Below, piece after piece: positions 8,430-15,627 of a stretch of DNA of 64,000 bases. The DNA is taken from positions 1 through 64,000 of the forward strand of contig JAAYDA010000037.1 in assembly GCA_012729505.1 (NCBI GenBank), in the 5' to 3' direction. The notes under the pieces are model-generated. The model worked only from the letters and a program-made list of their open reading frames with translations. It ran no database searches and had not been told where the DNA came from. The stretch is from Syntrophomonadaceae bacterium (lineage in GTDB: Bacteria; Bacillota; Syntrophomonadia; Syntrophomonadales; DTU052). Within the stretch, counting starts at the first letter, position 1. The number at the start of each line of letters is the position of its first letter. The translations under genes and the position numbers were made by a program.

Positions 8430-9575
8430 ATGGCAGATCTATATGATTTAGTATTGGAGAAATTAGACACACTGGGTAAAGGATATCCACGCACTGAAAC
8501 AGGTGCCGAACGCCATTTTATCGAAAAAGTGTTCACCGATGAAGATGCGGAATTTTTCCTTAAAATGAAGATGGGCAACTATACCATCCAGGAAACTGCT
8601 GATTATATTGGTGTTTCTTACGAGGAAGCCAAAGAAAATTTAGAACGTATGGCCAAACATAACCTGCTTTTTTGGCAGTATGGCCCCTACGATACGGAGA
8701 AGCGGTATCGTTTGGTTCCTTTCATTCACGGTATTTGGGAATACAATGTAGATCGCATTGATATCAAAGACGCCAAAAACATGGGCTATTATTACATGAA
8801 CGGTATGGGCGAATCTTTGTTCGATTACCGTTTGCCCATTTCGCGCGTGGTACCCATTAGTAAAGACGCCGTGAAGGACGGCAAAATTTTGCCCATGGAC
8901 GACATGGAGGCAGTTATAAAAAAACAGTATTTGATTGTTATTACCGACTGCGCCTGTCGCAAGGTGGCCCGTTTCGGCAAGCCCTGCAATTGCGGAGAAA
9001 CCTTAAACCGCTGCATGTTCTTTGGCGACTCCGCCCGTTTCTATCTAGATCAGAACATTGGCAACACCAAGGTTATCACCACCGAAGAAGCACTGAATAT
9101 TGTTAAAGAAAATGATGAGTTAGGGCTGTACCTGATGGCCGGCCACTCCAACGAGCCCAGCGCCATGTGCTCTTGTGCAGGTTGCCATTGTGGTATTTTG
9201 ATGGCTGCCAAAATTTCGGTTCGCAGCGGATCTAAGCCCGGCAAGCAAACCTTTGACCGCTGGGGCAACTACAAATGTGTAAAAGATATGGACAAATGTA
9301 TACAGTGCGGCATTTGCATTACCCGTTGCCCCATGCGCGCTCACAAGAAGAATACGGAAGACGAGAGCAAAGTGGAATTCAATCCCGCGCTGTGCATTGG
9401 CTGCGGCCTGTGCGTAACCCGTTGTGCCCAGGACGCTCTGATTTTGGAGCGTAAACCCGACAGCGAGCTGAGTATTCCTGAAGACCGCCTGTCCTATGAC
9501 ACCTTTGACCGTATGGCAATTGAAAAAGCGGAAGTGGACGCCATGCGTGCTGCCATGGCGCAGAATGATGAGTAG
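8430..9575 (+). CDS. Cysteine-rich 4Fe-4S protein of the CODH region
   Basis: 381 residues. The first ~110 contain a stretch resembling a helix-turn-helix or winged helix (YTIQETADYIGVSYEEA). A middle segment has clustered cysteines (DCACRK, PCNCGE, CSCAGCHC). The C-terminus holds a two-cluster ferredoxin domain (CIQCGICITRCP, CIGCGLCVTRCA). The protein is probably cytoplasmic and redox active. Its stop lies 2 nt before hypA, so it is presumably translated with the nickel-insertion genes. A role in electron delivery or metal-cluster maturation of CO dehydrogenase is inferred from position only; the middle cysteine module was not assigned to a named family. Confidence 0.75.
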   Translation: MADLYDLVLEKLDTLGKGYPRTETGAERHFIEKVFTDEDAEFFLKMKMGNYTIQETADYIGVSYEEAKENLERMAKHNLLFWQYGPYDTEKRYRLVPFIHGIWEYNVDRIDIKDAKNMGYYYMNGMGESLFDYRLPISRVVPISKDAVKDGKILPMDDMEAVIKKQYLIVITDCACRKVARFGKPCNCGETLNRCMFFGDSARFYLDQNIGNTKVITTEEALNIVKENDELGLYLMAGHSNEPSAMCSCAGCHCGILMAAKISVRSGSKPGKQTFDRWGNYKCVKDMDKCIQCGICITRCPMRAHKKNTEDESKVEFNPALCIGCGLCVTRCAQDALILERKPDSELSIPEDRLSYDTFDRMAIEKAEVDAMRAAMAQNDE

Positions 9576-9577
9576 TT

Positions 9578-9937
9578 ATGCATGAACTCCCGTTCACTAA
9601 AAACATTTTGTCGATTGCATTAAAATTTGCCGAGAAAAACAAGGCAAAAAAGGTTAAGGCTATTTATTTGCGCATTGGTGTGCTGCGCGATATGCAAGAG
9701 GACTGGCTTCGCCGTTACTTTGCCTATATCAGCAAGGATACCATTGCCGAAGAAGCCAGGTTGTATGTGATGCCGGAACCTTTAATTTTGGTGTGCAACA
9801 ACTGCGGGGAACAGTTTGGGATTGATTTGCAAGAATTTGTAGACGCTGACGAAATTGCATGTCCCGCCTGCAAGCAAAGTGATTACTACATGGAGTCCGG
9901 AACGGAGTTCATCATTCAAAGCATCGAGATTGAGTGA
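9578..9937 (+). CDS. hypA: HypA-like nickel metallochaperone
   Basis: 119 residues, the usual HypA length. It begins MHE, the N-terminal Met-His-Glu that binds Ni(II) in HypA. Two CxxC pairs (CNNCGEQ and CPACKQS) form the structural zinc site. In hydrogenase systems HypA passes nickel with HypB to the large subunit. No hydrogenase gene is in this window, whereas CooC and CooS follow, so delivery to the nickel site of CO dehydrogenase is the more economical guess. It lies 2 nt after the preceding gene and 67 nt before hypB. Confidence 0.85.
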   Translation: MHELPFTKNILSIALKFAEKNKAKKVKAIYLRIGVLRDMQEDWLRRYFAYISKDTIAEEARLYVMPEPLILVCNNCGEQFGIDLQEFVDADEIACPACKQSDYYMESGTEFIIQSIEIE

Positions 9938-10004
9938 CAAATTGGTTGCGGGCCCTTGGGACTGCGACCTAAGCACTAAAATTAAAATATGGGAGATACC
10001 GACA

Positions 10005-10673
10005 ATGAAAGATATTCATTTGATTGATATCCGTCAGGCTATTTTGTCCGACAACGACAATGAGGCCGATAAAATTCGTGCCGGGCTGAAGGAACACAAA
10101 ACTTTTATGCTTAATTTGATGGCATCGCCCGGTGCCGGAAAAACCAGCCTGGTCATGGCCATCATCAAGGCCCTGTCACCCTGTTTCAAAATCGGTGTCA
10201 TTGAAGGTGACATCGACTCGATTGTTGATGCAGAAAAGGTGAGCGAACAGGGTGTGCCGGTTGTGCAATTGCGTACCGGCGGCGCTTGCCATTTGGATGC
10301 GCCAATGATTGCCGCTTCTTTGGAGAAGCTGAACTGGAAAGAATTAGATTTGGTTATCATTGAGAACATTGGTAATTTGGTGTGCCCTGCCGAGTTTGAC
10401 ACCGGCGCCAATGTGCGTGTGATGATGACAAGTGTGCCCGAGGGCGACGACAAGGTGCTGAAGTACCCGCTGATGTTTTCAGTGTGCGAAGCTCTAGTCA
10501 TCAACAAAATCGATTACCTTCCCGACCCGGGCTTCGATATTGAAACCTTAAAAAAGAGGGTACGCAACCTGAACAAGGCCATTGAGATGTTCCCGCTCTC
10601 TTGCCGAAAAGGCGAAGGAGTGCAGGTGTTCACCGATTGGTTGGCCGTGCAAATTGAGGAAGTAAAAGCTTGA
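10005..10673 (+). CDS. hypB: HypB-like GTPase for nickel insertion
   Basis: 222-residue SIMIBI-class GTPase. Walker A is SPGAGKTS near residue 42, followed by EGDIDS, the family segment ENIGNLVCP and the guanine-specificity NKIDY. The poly-histidine and N-terminal CxxCGC nickel motifs of some HypB proteins are absent, so it is a minimal GTPase form. The ATG at 10005 has GGGAGA about 8 nt upstream; an in-frame earlier start inside hypA would add an unrelated extension. Probably works with HypA to load nickel into CooS. Confidence 0.85.
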   Translation: MKDIHLIDIRQAILSDNDNEADKIRAGLKEHKTFMLNLMASPGAGKTSLVMAIIKALSPCFKIGVIEGDIDSIVDAEKVSEQGVPVVQLRTGGACHLDAPMIAASLEKLNWKELDLVIIENIGNLVCPAEFDTGANVRVMMTSVPEGDDKVLKYPLMFSVCEALVINKIDYLPDPGFDIETLKKRVRNLNKAIEMFPLSCRKGEGVQVFTDWLAVQIEEVKA

Positions 10674-10701
10674 GTAAAAATTGCTATTGGAGGGTTTCTT
10701 T

Positions 10702-10857
10702 ATGCTAACCAAAGTAAGCTTACACCATGGGTCTGTTATTTATCCCGAAACAGTAAAAAGGGGTGATGAAAACGGGTTAAAAGATTTGATTACTTCCGAG
10801 GGGATTAAAGAGGCTGAAGAGCCTGAAACAGCAGAGAATTGTGATCTTTTAAAATAA
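10702..10857 (+). CDS. Small 51-residue protein, unrecognised
   Basis: ATG to TAA with a good GGAGGG 8 nt upstream, lying 28 bp after hypB. The product is acidic toward its C-terminus (repeated Glu), has one cysteine near the end and a His-His pair at positions 8-9. No family recognised. Position between nickel-insertion genes and cooC suggests an accessory role; the spacing and ribosome binding site argue that it is translated. Confidence 0.55.
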   Translation: MLTKVSLHHGSVIYPETVKRGDENGLKDLITSEGIKEAEEPETAENCDLLK

Positions 10858-10901
10858 TCTAAAATTGTGTGCAAGCAATTGTTCAACCAATATATTTATA
10901 T

Positions 10902-10913
10902 CTGCTGTATAAT
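10902..10913 (+). promoter_or_regulatory. Possible -10 region before cooC
   Basis: CTGCTGTATAAT contains a perfect TATAAT (10908-10913), 33 bp before the cooC start, in an AT-rich gap. No matching -35 at 16-18 bp was found, so support is limited. Confidence 0.35.
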
Positions 10914-10946
10914 TAAATTAGTAAAACTCAGAAAAGGATCTTGGGT

Positions 10947-11723
10947 ATGAAAATCGCTGTCTCGGGAAAAGGTGGTGTGGGCAAATCAACTATCGCGGGT
11001 GTGCTGGCTTTGATGCTGGCTGAAGAAGGGATCAGGGTAATTGCGCTGGATGCTGATCCGGATGCCAATCTGGCCTACGCCTTGGGTATACCCCAGGCAC
11101 GGCAAAAAGAGATTGTTTCCATCGCCCACAGAATCGATCTCATAGAAGAGCGCATCGGTGCTAAACTCGGCAGATATGGACAGATATTTAAGCTCAATCC
11201 TGAGGTTTCCGATCTGCCCAATCGTTTTGCATTCGAGCATCGCGGCGTATCCCTGCTGGTGTTGGGTGCCGCTCAAAAAGGCGGAAGTGGTTGCGCATGT
11301 CCGGAAAACACCTTCATCCAAGCCTTTGTTAACGATCTGGTTTTGCATAGGAATGAAACCCTTATCATGGACATGGAAGCGGGTATCGAACATCTGGGAC
11401 GAGCTACTGCCCAAGGTGTTGATTTGATGTTGGTAGTGGTGGAGCCGGGGCAGCGCTCCATAGAATGTGCATATCAGGTGAAGAGAATGTGCGGGGAACT
11501 GGGCCTGACCAACCTGCTTTACATAGGTAATAAGATTACCGGCGATGCCGATAAAGAATTTATTCAAGCCGCCCTTCCTGGGCAGGAACTGATCGCCTTC
11601 CTGCCCTACCGCTACAGTATTCGTTCCGCGGATCGCGACGGAGTCTGTGTCTATGATTGCCTTGACCCGGAGGCCCTCCGGTGCTACCGGAAGATCACTG
11701 AACGGATTATTCCCACGGCTTAG
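10947..11723 (+). CDS. cooC: CO dehydrogenase maturation ATPase CooC
   Basis: 258-residue MinD/ParA-like P-loop ATPase with deviant Walker A GKGGVGKST at residues 8-16. The CooC hallmark is the CACPENTF segment, where the cysteine pair binds Ni or Zn at the dimer interface. ALDADPDANLA and MDMEAGIEHLGRA match the switch regions. It promotes ATP-dependent nickel insertion into the C-cluster of CooS. The ATG at 10947 follows AAAGGAT with good spacing; the upstream in-frame TTG at 10941 is too close to it. Followed by an intrinsic terminator, then cooF and cooS. Confidence 0.92.
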   Translation: MKIAVSGKGGVGKSTIAGVLALMLAEEGIRVIALDADPDANLAYALGIPQARQKEIVSIAHRIDLIEERIGAKLGRYGQIFKLNPEVSDLPNRFAFEHRGVSLLVLGAAQKGGSGCACPENTFIQAFVNDLVLHRNETLIMDMEAGIEHLGRATAQGVDLMLVVVEPGQRSIECAYQVKRMCGELGLTNLLYIGNKITGDADKEFIQAALPGQELIAFLPYRYSIRSADRDGVCVYDCLDPEALRCYRKITERIIPTA

Positions 11724-11743
11724 TTTCGGCTAAGCCTTTTTTT
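11717..11743 (+). terminator. Intrinsic terminator of cooC
   Basis: GGCTTAG (11717-11723) pairs with CTAAGCC (11730-11736), loop TTTCGG, followed by seven T. The cooC stop codon TAG is part of the stem. It separates the maturation genes from cooF-cooS, so the catalytic genes may depend on read-through or their own promoter. Confidence 0.85.
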
Positions 11744-11781
11744 ATTTTCGTTGATAATTATTCAGAGGGGAGTGAAGAGGA

Positions 11782-12285
11782 ATGAAACGGGTTTTGGTTC
11801 GTTTGGAGAGATGTCTCGGATGTCATACCTGCGAATTGGCCTGCGCCGTCGCCCACAGCAAGGCAGGGACCTTGCCGGGCGCAGTATTGGGTGGTGAGAG
11901 ACCGCCCATTTACATCAAGGTGGAGCAAGGCGGCAATTTGCGTTTCCCGGCTCAATGCCGCCATTGCACCGATGCGGCTTGCATCCATGCCTGCATGAGC
12001 GGTGCCCTTCATCGTAATGAAGAAAGTGGCGTGGTCCTTTGCGACCAAAACAAATGTGTCGGCTGCTGGATGTGTGTGATGACCTGTCCTTTTGGTGCGA
12101 TCAGCGAGAGCCTCACTCATAAGGCTGCCAAATGTGATCTATGCTACGATATTGGCGATCCCCGCTGTGCGGCGGCCTGTCCTACAGGAGCCCTCAGCTA
12201 CGAAGAAGTGGGCTCCTATGATCAAACCAGGAGGAAAGAATTTATCGTGAACTATCTTATAAGTGAAATGAAGGGGGCGATGTAA
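11782..12285 (+). CDS. cooF: CooF-like ferredoxin subunit
   Basis: 167-residue polyferredoxin of the CooF/HycB/DmsB type with four cysteine clusters (CLGCHTCELAC, CRHCTDAAC, CVGCWMCVMTC, CDLCYDIGDPRC). It accepts electrons from the D-cluster of CooS and passes them on, here most likely to the FAD/NAD oxidoreductase encoded after cooS. The ATG follows GAGGGGAGTGAAGAGG; its stop is 1 nt before the cooS start. Cytoplasmic, with no signal peptide. Confidence 0.88.
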   Translation: MKRVLVRLERCLGCHTCELACAVAHSKAGTLPGAVLGGERPPIYIKVEQGGNLRFPAQCRHCTDAACIHACMSGALHRNEESGVVLCDQNKCVGCWMCVMTCPFGAISESLTHKAAKCDLCYDIGDPRCAAACPTGALSYEEVGSYDQTRRKEFIVNYLISEMKGAM

Positions 12286-12286
12286 G

Positions 12287-14188
12287 ATGAATAACCGCGA
12301 GAAATCTATAGACCCGGCCTCATTAAAAATGATTGCCAAAGCCTATTCGGAAAATGTCGAGATATGCTGGGATCGTTATGAGGCGCAGCAACCTCAATGC
12401 GGTTTTGGCGAGTTGGGAACCTGCTGCCGCAACTGTCTGCAAGGGCCCTGTCGGATCAATCCCTTCGGTGAGCCCAAAACTGGTATTTGCGGTGCCAGCG
12501 CAGATACCATCGTAGCCCGCAATCTATTGCGCAGCGTAACCGGAGGCGCGGCCACCCACGTTGATCATGCCTTTGAGGCTGTTGAAATCTTGCAAATGGC
12601 GGCCGAAGGCAGTGTCCCTTATGATATCAAGGATGAAGTAAAGCTCTATGCGATAGCCGCCCAACTGGGTATTGACGGAGACGGAAAGGACAAATATGCC
12701 CTGGCTAAAGAATTGACGCAAGTTATTTTTGCCGATTTTGGACCGAGCGGCGGGGAAACCATGAAATATTTGCTGGCTATGGCTCCGGCCGAGCGGGTCG
12801 AAGCTTGGCGCAGCCTGGGAATCCTCCCTAAAAGTCCGGATCAGGAAATTCGCCGCTCTCTGCATGAATCGACTATGGGTGTGGATGCTGATCCGGTAAA
12901 CTTACTGTTGAACACTGCTAAGATGGGACTGGTGGATTGCTATTCCGGCCTCAAACTGGGTACCGATATACAGGATATCGTCTTCGGCACTCCCGCGCCG
13001 GTTAAATCTGAAGCTAATCTGGGCGTGCTGGAACGGGATAAGGTCAATATTGTAGTTCATGGACATGTACCCTTTCTTTCGGAGAAAATCGTTGAGTGGG
13101 CGCGCAGGCTGGAGCCGGAGGCAATTGCAGCCGGCGCTGCCGGTATACAGCTGGCCGGTCTCTGCTGTACCGGCAATGAAGTGCTGATGCGCCAGGGCGT
13201 AGCCCCGGCCGGTAATTACCTCTCCCAGGAATTAGCCTTGATTTCCGGGGCGACCGATCTGATAGTGGTCGATGTCCAATGCATCATGCCCTCCCTGCCC
13301 CAGGTGGCTTCCTGCTACCATACCAGGGTAGTCACTACCCATGCCATCGGTAAAATCCCGGGTGCGGAACATATACCTTTTGAGCCGGAAACGGCAGATG
13401 AAGATGCGGCCCGCATTGTGCGTATGGGGATAGAAGCCTTTGCCCGGCGCGATAAGGCTAAAATCGACATCCCCAGTGATAAGAGCGAGATCTGGGGCGG
13501 TTTCAGTGTGGAAGCTATTGTAGGGGCTCTGGCAACTCTGGATGCCGACAATCCCCTCAAGCCCTTGGTTGATAATATCGCAGCCGGGAATATCTTGGGC
13601 GCGGTAGGTATAGTAGGCTGCAATAACACCCGCTTCACTCAGGATAAAGTAATTGTGGGCTTGGCAAAAGAGTTGCTCCGGCAAAATGTGCTGCTGGTTG
13701 TCACCGGCTGTGCGGCTCATGCTCTGGGCAAGGCCGGATTGATGAATCCCGATGGCGCCAAAAAATATGCGGGACACGGCCTTTCGGCAGTGCTGACCGC
13801 CGTAGGCGAGGCCGCTGGTTTGGGCGGACCGCTGCCTCCGGTATTGCATATGGGCAGTTGTGTTGATAATGCCCGCATCGGCGATTTGCTGGCGGCCTTG
13901 GCCGATTATCTTGGCGTGGCGATTAAAGACTTGCCGGCGGCGGCGTCGGCGCCCGAATTGAATCATGAAAAGGCCCTGTCTATCGGCACCTGGGCTGTGG
14001 ATTTGGGTTTGCTCACTCATATTGGCATGGCGCCCAACGTGCTGGGCAGCCCGCTTGTGACCAAGGTGCTCACTGAGGATCTCGAATCGCTGGTCGGCGG
14101 AAAATTCTACGTCGAGCCCGATCCGGTCCAGGCGGCGGAGGTCATAGTATCCCATATCAAAGCGAAACGGGCCGCTTTGGGGATATAG
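12287..14188 (+). CDS. cooS: Ni-carbon monoxide dehydrogenase catalytic subunit
   Basis: 633 residues, the normal length for monofunctional CooS. It oxidises CO with water to CO2, two electrons and two protons. D-cluster cysteines Cys38 and Cys46 and B-cluster cysteines Cys47, Cys50, Cys55 and Cys68 are all present. The six C-cluster ligands can be placed: His in VVHGHVPF and cysteines in CCTGNE, DVQCIMP, GCNNTR, TGCAAH and GSCVDN. No acetyl-CoA synthase gene is in the window. With cooF upstream and an FAD/NAD oxidoreductase downstream, electrons probably go to NAD(P)+ or a related carrier rather than to an energy-converting hydrogenase. Start supported by AAGGGGG 9 nt upstream. Confidence 0.96.
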   Translation: MNNREKSIDPASLKMIAKAYSENVEICWDRYEAQQPQCGFGELGTCCRNCLQGPCRINPFGEPKTGICGASADTIVARNLLRSVTGGAATHVDHAFEAVEILQMAAEGSVPYDIKDEVKLYAIAAQLGIDGDGKDKYALAKELTQVIFADFGPSGGETMKYLLAMAPAERVEAWRSLGILPKSPDQEIRRSLHESTMGVDADPVNLLLNTAKMGLVDCYSGLKLGTDIQDIVFGTPAPVKSEANLGVLERDKVNIVVHGHVPFLSEKIVEWARRLEPEAIAAGAAGIQLAGLCCTGNEVLMRQGVAPAGNYLSQELALISGATDLIVVDVQCIMPSLPQVASCYHTRVVTTHAIGKIPGAEHIPFEPETADEDAARIVRMGIEAFARRDKAKIDIPSDKSEIWGGFSVEAIVGALATLDADNPLKPLVDNIAAGNILGAVGIVGCNNTRFTQDKVIVGLAKELLRQNVLLVVTGCAAHALGKAGLMNPDGAKKYAGHGLSAVLTAVGEAAGLGGPLPPVLHMGSCVDNARIGDLLAALADYLGVAIKDLPAAASAPELNHEKALSIGTWAVDLGLLTHIGMAPNVLGSPLVTKVLTEDLESLVGGKFYVEPDPVQAAEVIVSHIKAKRAALGI

Positions 14189-14191
14189 GTT

Positions 14192-15430
14192 ATGGTTTAT
14201 CTGATTATCGGCAACAGTGCGGCAGGAATATTTGCGGCCGATGCCATCCGCAAATATGACCGGCAGGGAGAGATAGTTATCCTCAGCACGGAGGAGGAAA
14301 ACGCCTATTCCCGTTGCCTGACCACCTATTATGTTTCCGGCCAAATTGAAAAAAGCGGTATGTTTATCCGTCCGGATCAATATTATGCCGCCCGGAACAT
14401 TAATTTTCGGGGCGGTGTGCGGGTGACCGGCATCCAGGTTGCCGAAAACCAAGTAGAGCTGGAGGACGGTTCCACATTAGGCTATGATAAGCTGCTGATC
14501 GCCAGCGGAGCCGGTGCTGCCCGGGCACCTATTGCGGGAGCGGGTGAGGAGGAAATCCATGTGATGCGTACCCTGGCAGATGCCGATAAAATATTGGCTG
14601 CCCTGAAGAGCGGCCGGAAGCGGGTAGCGGTATTGGGCGGCGGGCTGGTCAGTCTCAAAACCGCCGGAGCTTTAGCCGAACATGGAGTTCCTGTTACTAT
14701 TATCGTCACCTCACGGCATATCCTTTCTCAGCAATTCGATAAGCCGGGCGCCGATTTGATTATGAACCGGCTGGCTCGTAACGGGGTTCGTTTCGTCATG
14801 GGGGCTTCTGCGGCGGAACTGCTCCATGACCGGGACGGAGCCTGCTCGGGATTAAGGCTGGATACCGGCGAGATCGTCGATTGCGATCTGGTATTTATGG
14901 GCAAGGGAGTGACACCCAACAGTGACTTCATTCCGCCGGAAATCGAAATGAGGGGTAAATTCGTCAAGGTTGATAAGTCCATGGTGACGACGGTTCCTAA
15001 TATCTATGCCGCCGGTGATGTGGCCATGAGCTATGATAAAGTTAGCGGGAGACCGGCAGCTTATGCTATCTGGCCGAATGCAGCCGAGCAGGGCGCCATT
15101 GCCGGAGCCAATATGGCCGGCCGGCAGCTGCAATATGGAGGAGCGGTTTCCATGAACAGCCTCCATTTTTTCGGCTTAAACGCCATATGCGGCGGTGATA
15201 GCAGGGGCAAGGGGCCAGGGTCCATCGAGGAATGCGTTTATTGGCCCACCCGCAGCCTCTATCAAAAATGTGTCTTTGCAGAAGGACGTCTGACCGGCTT
15301 TATTCTCGTGGGCAAGACCGCCAACGCCGGGGTTTTGATGGCCCATCTCGGCCTTCGGCTCAATTTCGAGAAGTGTCTGGATATCCTGGATCGGGGGCTT
15401 GTCGCTGCGGTTTTCCCAAATACGGAGTGA
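14192..15430 (+). CDS. FAD/NAD(P)-dependent oxidoreductase of CODH cluster
   Basis: 412-residue class-I pyridine-nucleotide-disulfide-type flavoprotein. FAD binding: IIGNSAAGIFAADAI at the N-terminus; NAD(P)-binding VLGGGLVSLKTA near residue 150; second FAD motif YAAGDVA near residue 272. It lacks a CxxxxC redox disulfide, resembling rubredoxin/ferredoxin or NADH oxidase-type reductases. It starts 3 nt after cooS and so is translationally linked. In many Clostridia the cooF-cooS-reductase trio couples CO oxidation to NAD(P)H formation; that role is inferred here. Confidence 0.85.
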   Translation: MVYLIIGNSAAGIFAADAIRKYDRQGEIVILSTEEENAYSRCLTTYYVSGQIEKSGMFIRPDQYYAARNINFRGGVRVTGIQVAENQVELEDGSTLGYDKLLIASGAGAARAPIAGAGEEEIHVMRTLADADKILAALKSGRKRVAVLGGGLVSLKTAGALAEHGVPVTIIVTSRHILSQQFDKPGADLIMNRLARNGVRFVMGASAAELLHDRDGACSGLRLDTGEIVDCDLVFMGKGVTPNSDFIPPEIEMRGKFVKVDKSMVTTVPNIYAAGDVAMSYDKVSGRPAAYAIWPNAAEQGAIAGANMAGRQLQYGGAVSMNSLHFFGLNAICGGDSRGKGPGSIEECVYWPTRSLYQKCVFAEGRLTGFILVGKTANAGVLMAHLGLRLNFEKCLDILDRGLVAAVFPNTE

Positions 15431-15456
15431 TATTTAAAATTTGGTGTAGTCATAAT

Positions 15457-15605
15457 GAGGCTGTCCCAAAAGTCCGAAGAGAAAAAATCTTGCCCCACTT
15501 ATAGTATGAAAAACACGTTAAATAGCTAAGCCCGTACCACTTTTCAATGATACGGGCTTGTTTTTTGGGAATCGGTTTTTGGATAGATACTTTTGAGTCA
15601 GCCTC
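15457..15605. mobile_element. 149-bp MITE-like element with terminal inverted repeats
   Basis: The left end GAGGCTGTCCCAAAAGT (15457-15473) and the right end, read on the other strand, GAGGCTGACTCAAAAGT (15589-15605) match at 15 of 17 bases. There is no coding sequence inside. The ends resemble those of IS1182/IS4-type transposons, so it is probably a non-autonomous derivative or an internally deleted relic. No clear target duplication was seen. It carries a strong terminator hairpin and lies between two convergent genes. Confidence 0.65.
15521..15560 (+). terminator. Terminator hairpin inside the MITE-like element
   Basis: AAGCCCGTA pairs perfectly with TACGGGCTT and is followed by GTTTTTT. 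It can end transcription of the CODH operon and may also act on the convergent activator gene. Confidence 0.75.
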
Positions 15606-15627
15606 CGTTATTGCAGGCTTTTTTTAA

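Noticed and set aside
9578-10673. HypA/HypB taken as evidence of a hydrogenase operon here
   Set aside because: No hydrogenase structural or other hyp genes (hypC-F) occur in the window; the neighbours are CO dehydrogenase genes.
13232-14452. Long reverse-strand open frame (406 codons) opposite cooS and the oxidoreductase gene
   Set aside because: It is antisense to strongly conserved cooS codons, has no recognisable domain and no ribosome binding site; a codon-bias shadow.
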